Of a DNA stretch of 9,751 bases, positions 6,252-9,751 are shown piece by piece (within the stretch, counting starts at the first letter, position 1; the number at the start of each line of letters is the position of its first letter). The position numbers and the translations under genes are program-made. The notes under the pieces were generated by a model. It was not told the origin of the DNA. It did not search any database and was given only the letters and a program-made list of their open reading frames with translations. Source of the stretch: Chloroflexota bacterium (GTDB lineage Bacteria; Chloroflexota; UBA6077); contig JAJZQR010000198.1 in NCBI GenBank assembly GCA_021806765.1, forward strand, positions 1-9,751, written 5' to 3'.

Positions 6252-6300
6252 CCCTTCTCTCACTAATCGGCATCTCCCTCCGAGAACTTTAGGAGAAGGG
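6252..6300. promoter_or_regulatory. Inverted repeat in the leader of the diterpene operon
   Basis: CCCTTCTC (6252-6259) and GAGAAGGG (6293-6300) are perfect complements separated by 33 bases. The first arm lies 28 bases before the start codon of the class I synthase, so the pair would fold in the 5' leader if transcription starts to its right. It could also be a spaced operator. No known riboswitch is recognised. Confidence 0.3.
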
Positions 6301-6354
6301 AGGGTAGCTACATGGGAATCGGAAGGCAGGTCCAGGGCACGCGGCACTAGCGAG

Positions 6355-6366
6355 CGCAGCGCTGCG
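6355..6366. repeat. Perfect 12-base palindrome next to a shared 13-mer
   Basis: CGCAGCGCTGCG is self-complementary. It overlaps GCGAGCGCAGCGC (6350-6362), which also occurs at 2421-2433. Both copies are preceded by CAGGGCAC and GGC, which suggests a degenerate intergenic repeat family. Confidence 0.5.
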
Positions 6367-6380
6367 GCCCGGCGGCGGGC

Positions 6381-6406
6381 GTGAACATGCCAGAGGGCAT
6401 GTTCAC
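6381..6406. terminator. Perfect 11-bp hairpin in the gap between the PHP gene and the diterpene operon
   Basis: GTGAACATGCC (6381-6391) and GGCATGTTCAC (6396-6406) are exact complements around a four-base loop AGAG. The hairpin lies 42 bases beyond the stop of the PHP gene in the direction of transcription and 158 bases before the class I synthase start. A second small stem, GGGG-GTGT-CCCC, follows at 6407-6418. The position suits termination of the PHP transcript, but no T-run follows on the minus strand; a regulator site with dyad symmetry upstream of the terpene genes is the alternative. Confidence 0.5.
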
Positions 6407-6447
6407 GGGGGTGTCCCCAGAACCATAAAAGACTCTGTGATAGCGAT

Positions 6448-7182
6448 CTACCGGTTGGCCAGGGTGGCTCGTAGCCCTCGGGTGGGTTTCTCTACCCAGC
6501 TCTTGAACACCTGTCGCAGGTGCTCCTGCACGGTTACGGTTCCAGATTCACCAAACCGCGCCCTGGTTTGGCGGTGGGCGAGAGACCTCTCGAACTCGGT
6601 CGGGGTGCGCCCATGGAAGAAGGTGAAGGCCGACCCGATCTGGGCCAGGTGGTGGGCATCGCTACCCCCTAACTCGGCCAGGTGGAAATCCCGCCGGTTG
6701 AAGGTTCGGATCTTCTCCGTGTTGCCTCGGGCACCGATGGCCGCGTTGCACACCTCGATGCCGTCGATCTTCACCCCCTGCCCGAGCAGCCAGAGGATGT
6801 GCCGGTATCCCCCGCTGGGGGTCCACATCACGGTGGGGTGGGGGATGCCGACCATACCGCCCATTTCGTGGACCAGGGCGATGGTGTGGCGGTAGCTCCT
6901 ACCACGGGGGAACGGCTCGGTGGGGTAGGGTGGACGGAAGAAGTAGGCCAGGAGGTGACGGCCCAGGGTCGCAGTGATCTCTGTGGCAACCACCACCCGA
7001 AATCGGTAGTCGGGGTGATCCTTGACCCACTCGACCGCTTCCAGGGCTCCGTCAACCTGGTCGTGGTCGGCAATGGCGATCAGGTCCAGGTCGGTATTCT
7101 CCTGCACGTGGGTCATTATCTCGGGGACAGAGGCCATGCCATCGCTGACGCTGCTATGGATGTGGAGATCTGCTTTACCCAA
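6448..7182 (-). CDS. PHP-domain metal-dependent phosphoesterase
   Basis: The 244-residue protein carries all PHP-family metal-binding motifs: DLHIHS at 5-10 (Asp5, His7, His9) with Asp14, IADHD at 37-41, Glu68 in ATEIT, His115 in GIPHP, and GSDAH at 173-177. PHP proteins of this type bind two or three metal ions and hydrolyse phosphoesters such as short oligonucleotides, nucleoside 3',5'-bisphosphates (the YciV/RNase AM type) or sugar phosphates; the substrate here is unknown. The start is TTG at 7180-7182: the first internal Met (residue 16) would delete the DLHIHS motif, and AGGTG (7190-7194) lies seven bases upstream. It is on the same strand as the upstream membrane-protein gene, 94 bases away, and ends 224 bases before the diterpene operon, with a strong hairpin between, so it is probably not part of that operon. 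Confidence 0.9.
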   Translation of the reverse strand: MGKADLHIHSSVSDGMASVPEIMTHVQENTDLDLIAIADHDQVDGALEAVEWVKDHPDYRFRVVVATEITATLGRHLLAYFFRPPYPTEPFPRGRSYRHTIALVHEMGGMVGIPHPTVMWTPSGGYRHILWLLGQGVKIDGIEVCNAAIGARGNTEKIRTFNRRDFHLAELGGSDAHHLAQIGSAFTFFHGRTPTEFERSLAHRQTRARFGESGTVTVQEHLRQVFKSWVEKPTRGLRATLANR

Positions 7183-7276
7183 GAAACGACACCTGGTGCA
7201 GATTGGGTGGGAAGCGAGACACGAGGCGATCTGCCACCATCATACCAGGGATGGGGCAGCAAAGAAAGAGGTGGAA

Positions 7277-8581
7277 CTACTGCTGGCTGGAGGATTGCTC
7301 GGCGACGGTCTTCACGTGGACCCTCAAGGCCTGATTGGCCCAATCCGGCCAAAGGGTGATCTGAGCGGGTTTGCTGAAGCCGGTCATGGCTGCCAGGGCC
7401 TTCTCGGCATCGGCCAGCCTCTTGCCGCGGACGGCGGCCGCGACCGCCCCACTGTCCACGTTACGCTTCAGAACGCCGTCGGCCTTCACCCGCAGGGTCA
7501 TGTGCTGGCCCTCGGCGTTGACGACTGCCGGCGGGTCCATCTTCGGATCCCCCACCTCTTTGAAGTCCCGCGGGACATCCTGATTCCACAGGGACATGAC
7601 CAACCGGTTGAAGTCGTCGTTGTTGTAAGCGAGACCGGTCAACTTGATCTCCATCGAGCCCCCGAGGGTATCCGCGGTGTCCCCAATGTTGTGATCGTAA
7701 CGCTCGCTGATGATCTGCGTCTGGATGCTCTCCTCAGGCATCGACTCGTCGCTCTTCATCTGGCTCTTCAGTTGAGCCGTGGCCTGGGTGGTAGCATCCT
7801 TTATCATCTGCTGCCGCAGCGCATCCCGCAACTGAAGCGTGATCTGGGCACCTGGCTGGAACCCTGAAGAGCTGTCGCTGGGCTGGTTGGGCGGCGGTGC
7901 CACCTGCTTGACGTTGATGGAGTCGTTGACCTGGACCGTGGTCTCCACCACGTGTCCGGAGATGCGTTGTGCCGTGGTATCGACGCGGGGCCCTCCGATC
8001 TCCACCAGCACCTCTACGTTGCGGGCCATGGACTGGGTCTCCGGATAGACCGTGACCACGGACACCGGCACAGCCAGGTAGGCCATGGCCATCAGGATGG
8101 TCGCCAACATCCCTCCCATCAGAAGCCCCCATCGGCTGACACCTACGGCGGGTGTGAACTCCTCCGGATCGGTGAAGGAGACGACCTCCGACCGGTCAGG
8201 CGCTGGTATCCTGCTGCCGTAGTAGGCTCTCATGGAGCTGTAGACGTGGCGGAAACCATTCTCCCGGGCGAAACCGCGGCGGTTGATGTCGTCGCTGACG
8301 ATGATCAGATCCAGCCCCAGCTCCCGCTGGAGGCGGCGGAGAACCCGGAACTCCAGACCATCGCGCAGGGTCTTGATGTTGGCGGGCAGGACCAATACCA
8401 CCCGCGGGAGTCTGGTGCTTTCCAGTTTGCTCCTGACGGAAGTCAGATCGTCGTCTCGGTCGACTTCGATAACGGTTTCGTGCTGGGGTCCATGGCCGGC
8501 CAGAGCATCAACATAAGTCCTCATATCGTCCCCTGAGCCCAGGCGGACGACATCATCTTGGCTTTGTCTGAAGGCCGACAT
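7277..8581 (-). CDS. Single-pass membrane protein with baseplate J/gp47-like outer part
   Basis: From the ATG at 8581 the product has 434 residues. Residues about 34-125 look like an alpha/beta domain: an ETVIEVDRDDDLTSVR segment, then VVLVLPAN and DLIIVSDDINRR, as often found at the front of these Chloroflexota proteins. One hydrophobic segment follows at about 151-180 (GLLMGGMLATILMAMAYLAV), and the remaining 250 residues should lie outside the membrane. The C-terminal block with VRGKRLADAEKALAAM and ITLWPDWANQALRVHV resembles the ending of proteins annotated 'baseplate J/gp47 family', a label by distant similarity that does not mean a phage origin; no other phage gene is near. Function is unknown, perhaps cell-envelope related. 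GAGGG five bases upstream supports the 8581 start; an ATG at 8524 is also possible, and the frame extends to a TTG at 8641. Confidence 0.75.
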   Translation of the reverse strand: MSAFRQSQDDVVRLGSGDDMRTYVDALAGHGPQHETVIEVDRDDDLTSVRSKLESTRLPRVVLVLPANIKTLRDGLEFRVLRRLQRELGLDLIIVSDDINRRGFARENGFRHVYSSMRAYYGSRIPAPDRSEVVSFTDPEEFTPAVGVSRWGLLMGGMLATILMAMAYLAVPVSVVTVYPETQSMARNVEVLVEIGGPRVDTTAQRISGHVVETTVQVNDSINVKQVAPPPNQPSDSSSGFQPGAQITLQLRDALRQQMIKDATTQATAQLKSQMKSDESMPEESIQTQIISERYDHNIGDTADTLGGSMEIKLTGLAYNNDDFNRLVMSLWNQDVPRDFKEVGDPKMDPPAVVNAEGQHMTLRVKADGVLKRNVDSGAVAAAVRGKRLADAEKALAAMTGFSKPAQITLWPDWANQALRVHVKTVAEQSSSQQ

Positions 8582-8732
8582 GAATTCCCTCGAGTGGATG
8601 ATTTCTGGGGACTGATCCCTCGAGCCTCCCTGGAAAGCCAACCGTTCGGCTACCCCTCGGAACCAGTCCTACGGGGGAAATGCAAGAAGCGGACCTATCC
8701 GGGGAGTGCTCTGGCACCGTGATTGTGATGGG

Positions 8733-8793
8733 TGTAGGGGCGGACGTCTCTGTCCGTCCCGCCCTTGGGCCGGCAGAGACGCCGGCCCCTACA
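8733..8793. repeat. Imperfect inverted repeat with TGTAGGGGC ends (likely interspersed element)
   Basis: The ends TGTAGGGGC (8733-8741) and GCCCCTACA (8785-8793) are exact complements. Inside, GGACGTCTCTGTCC on the left matches the reverse complement of GGCAGAGACGCC on the right with few changes, and each half has its own small dyad around GTCTCT/AGAGAC. The whole 61-base unit can fold into one long hairpin or two small ones. It begins at the very end of the nucleoside phosphorylase gene and fills part of the gap before the membrane-protein gene. The design recalls small non-coding repeats scattered between genes in Chloroflexota; only one copy is in this window, so a family is inferred. Confidence 0.7.
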
Positions 8794-9676
8794 TGCCAAA
8801 ACTACCGTGGAGGCCGGCAGCCGCTTCCAGGGCGACGTCGGCCGCCGTCAGCAGCGCGCGTGTGTAGCTGAGGGTGTGGAAGCCGGGCGACCATTCGTCT
8901 CCCAGTTGGTCGGAGATGGCCGCCACCAGGGCTACTCGAGCGCCGCGGCGGAGGGCCACGGCGAAGAGGGCGGAAGCTTCCATCTCGACGGTCAGGACTC
9001 CGGTAGAGCGCAGCCGGGCGACGGTGTCGGCGCACTCCCGGTAGGGCGCGTCGGTGGTCCAGGTGGGGCCGAGGGCCGGCGTTGGTTTGCCCAGATGGAG
9101 GGCCGCCGAGATCAGCGCGTCCACCAGTTCGGACGACGGCCGGCTGGGTTCGCCGGCCGGCAGGTAGTGGTGGGAGGTCCCCTCGTGCCTAAGGGCGTCG
9201 GTGGGCACCGCCAGGGAGCCCACTGGTAGGTCGGGCTGGAGGCTCCCCGCCGAGCCGGCCAGCAGGACCGTCCTGACCCCGGCGGCGATCATCAGCTCCA
9301 GGGCGGAGGCCGCGGCGGGAGCCCCGATGGGCAACCGGGCGACGGCCAGGCTCTTCCCTCTAAAGCTACCCCTGGCCATAGGCCAAAAGATCGGAGTCGG
9401 CCAGCGGGTGGGAGCTTCGGCGCCGATCCTACCGGCCAGCCGATCCATCGCCCGCTGCTGGAAGGTGGCCACCAGCAGGTCCGGCAGGGCCAGTTGGTCG
9501 AGGCCGCAGCCCATCAGCTCGGCATAGTAGGCGAGCGTTCGCTCTGCTGTTATCAGCGGTTCCGATCCGTCGAAATCCCAGGTCACCGTCGTGGCTACCT
9601 CCATTGTGGTAATGATTGTAAAGGGACGGTCCCAGTCGAACAAGGGGAGGTCTCGAAGGGGGAGCGCGCTAAGCAT
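8789..9676 (-). CDS. Nucleoside phosphorylase (uridine/purine phosphorylase family, PNP_UDP_1)
   Basis: The 295-residue protein has the order of motifs of NP-I family phosphorylases: PIGAPAAASALELMIAAG (117-134), the loop LLAGSAGSLQPDLPVGSL (138-155), a base-proximal region TDAPYRE (208-214), and the ribose-binding signature VEMEASALF (230-238), where the EMEA motif holds the sugar hydroxyls. Asp256 in ISDQL occupies the position of the catalytic acid seen in purine-type enzymes, but base specificity cannot be fixed. The enzyme would split nucleosides with phosphate in salvage. The first Met at 9676 gives a slightly long N-terminus (residues 1-40); a second ATG at 9604 lacks a ribosome binding site. 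The stop TAG (8789-8791) is supplied by the right arm of the TGTAGGGGC inverted repeat, so the last residues may have been altered by that insertion. It is the first gene of the minus-strand series seen here. Confidence 0.9.
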   Translation of the reverse strand: MLSALPLRDLPLFDWDRPFTIITTMEVATTVTWDFDGSEPLITAERTLAYYAELMGCGLDQLALPDLLVATFQQRAMDRLAGRIGAEAPTRWPTPIFWPMARGSFRGKSLAVARLPIGAPAAASALELMIAAGVRTVLLAGSAGSLQPDLPVGSLAVPTDALRHEGTSHHYLPAGEPSRPSSELVDALISAALHLGKPTPALGPTWTTDAPYRECADTVARLRSTGVLTVEMEASALFAVALRRGARVALVAAISDQLGDEWSPGFHTLSYTRALLTAADVALEAAAGLHGSFGM

Positions 9677-9741
9677 CTGGCCTGAGATCGCGTATACAAT
9701 TCGTCGTCATGCCCGCGAAGGATGCACGATTCCAAACTTGG

Positions 9742-9750
9742 TGTTATAAT
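9742..9750 (+). promoter_or_regulatory. Possible extended -10 promoter element facing out of the window
   Basis: TGTTATAAT matches the extended -10 consensus (TGnTATAAT) exactly and lies in the upstream region of the minus-strand phosphorylase gene. It would drive a divergent gene starting beyond 9751. No convincing -35 hexamer is visible 16-18 bases before it. An ATG at 9709 on the same strand opens a frame that reaches the window edge, but it has no ribosome binding site. Confidence 0.25.
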
Positions 9751-9751
9751 T

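Noticed and set aside
7022..7867. Open frame of 281 codons on the plus strand
   Set aside because: It is antisense to the PHP and membrane-protein genes and has no recognisable domain.
8587..8624. Two copies of CCCTCGAG 30 bases apart near the start of the membrane-protein gene
   Set aside because: An eight-base match in GC-rich DNA is easily chance; one copy is just the ribosome binding site region.
9677..9710. Minus-strand promoter of the phosphorylase with a -10 at GTATAC
   Set aside because: The -10 matches only four of six bases and the region 17 bases upstream (TTCGCG) is a poor -35; the evidence is too weak to annotate.

Overview
The window is GC-rich bacterial DNA, probably from a member of the Chloroflexota. 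That assignment is an inference resting on four things: a two-gene diterpene synthase pair of the kind known in Herpetosiphon, a membrane protein of the 'baseplate J/gp47-like' type common in that phylum, an imperfect inverted repeat built on TGTAGGGGC, and a short CTCAGTC tandem repeat between genes. No rRNA, tRNA or phylogenetic marker gene is present to confirm it.

Left part (1-2383, + strand): an anaerobic acyl-CoA module. It holds the 3' end of one 2-hydroxyacyl-CoA dehydratase / benzoyl-CoA reductase-type D-component subunit, a complete second subunit overlapping it by one base, and, after a 60-base gap containing the tandem repeat, the ATP-dependent activator (component A, BadF/BcrA/HgdC family). 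Together these form a radical-type dehydratase or reductase system in which the activator uses ATP hydrolysis to inject an electron into the D component. The substrate cannot be read from the sequence.

Middle (2384-2498): a convergent intergenic gap with a GC-rich hairpin and a perfect 14-base palindrome. From here all identified genes lie on the minus strand, read right to left.

Right part (2499-9676, - strand): in transcription order, a nucleoside phosphorylase; a one-pass membrane protein with a large outer baseplate J-like part; a PHP-domain phosphoesterase; then, after a structured 224-base gap, a tight three-gene unit made of a class I terpene synthase, a class II diterpene cyclase (DADD motif) and a YjbQ/UPF0047 protein; and finally a YccF membrane protein. 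The class II enzyme should cyclise geranylgeranyl diphosphate to a bicyclic diphosphate by protonation, and the class I enzyme should ionise that product to a diterpene alcohol or hydrocarbon. YjbQ starts five bases after the cyclase stop, and its ribosome binding site overlaps that stop, so it is probably translationally coupled.

The diterpene operon with a coupled YjbQ gene is the most interesting system here. No prenyltransferase, P450 or methyltransferase lies in the window, so precursor supply and any tailoring must be encoded elsewhere. The last 75 bases (9677-9751) are the upstream region of the phosphorylase gene and carry a possible promoter pointing out of the window.
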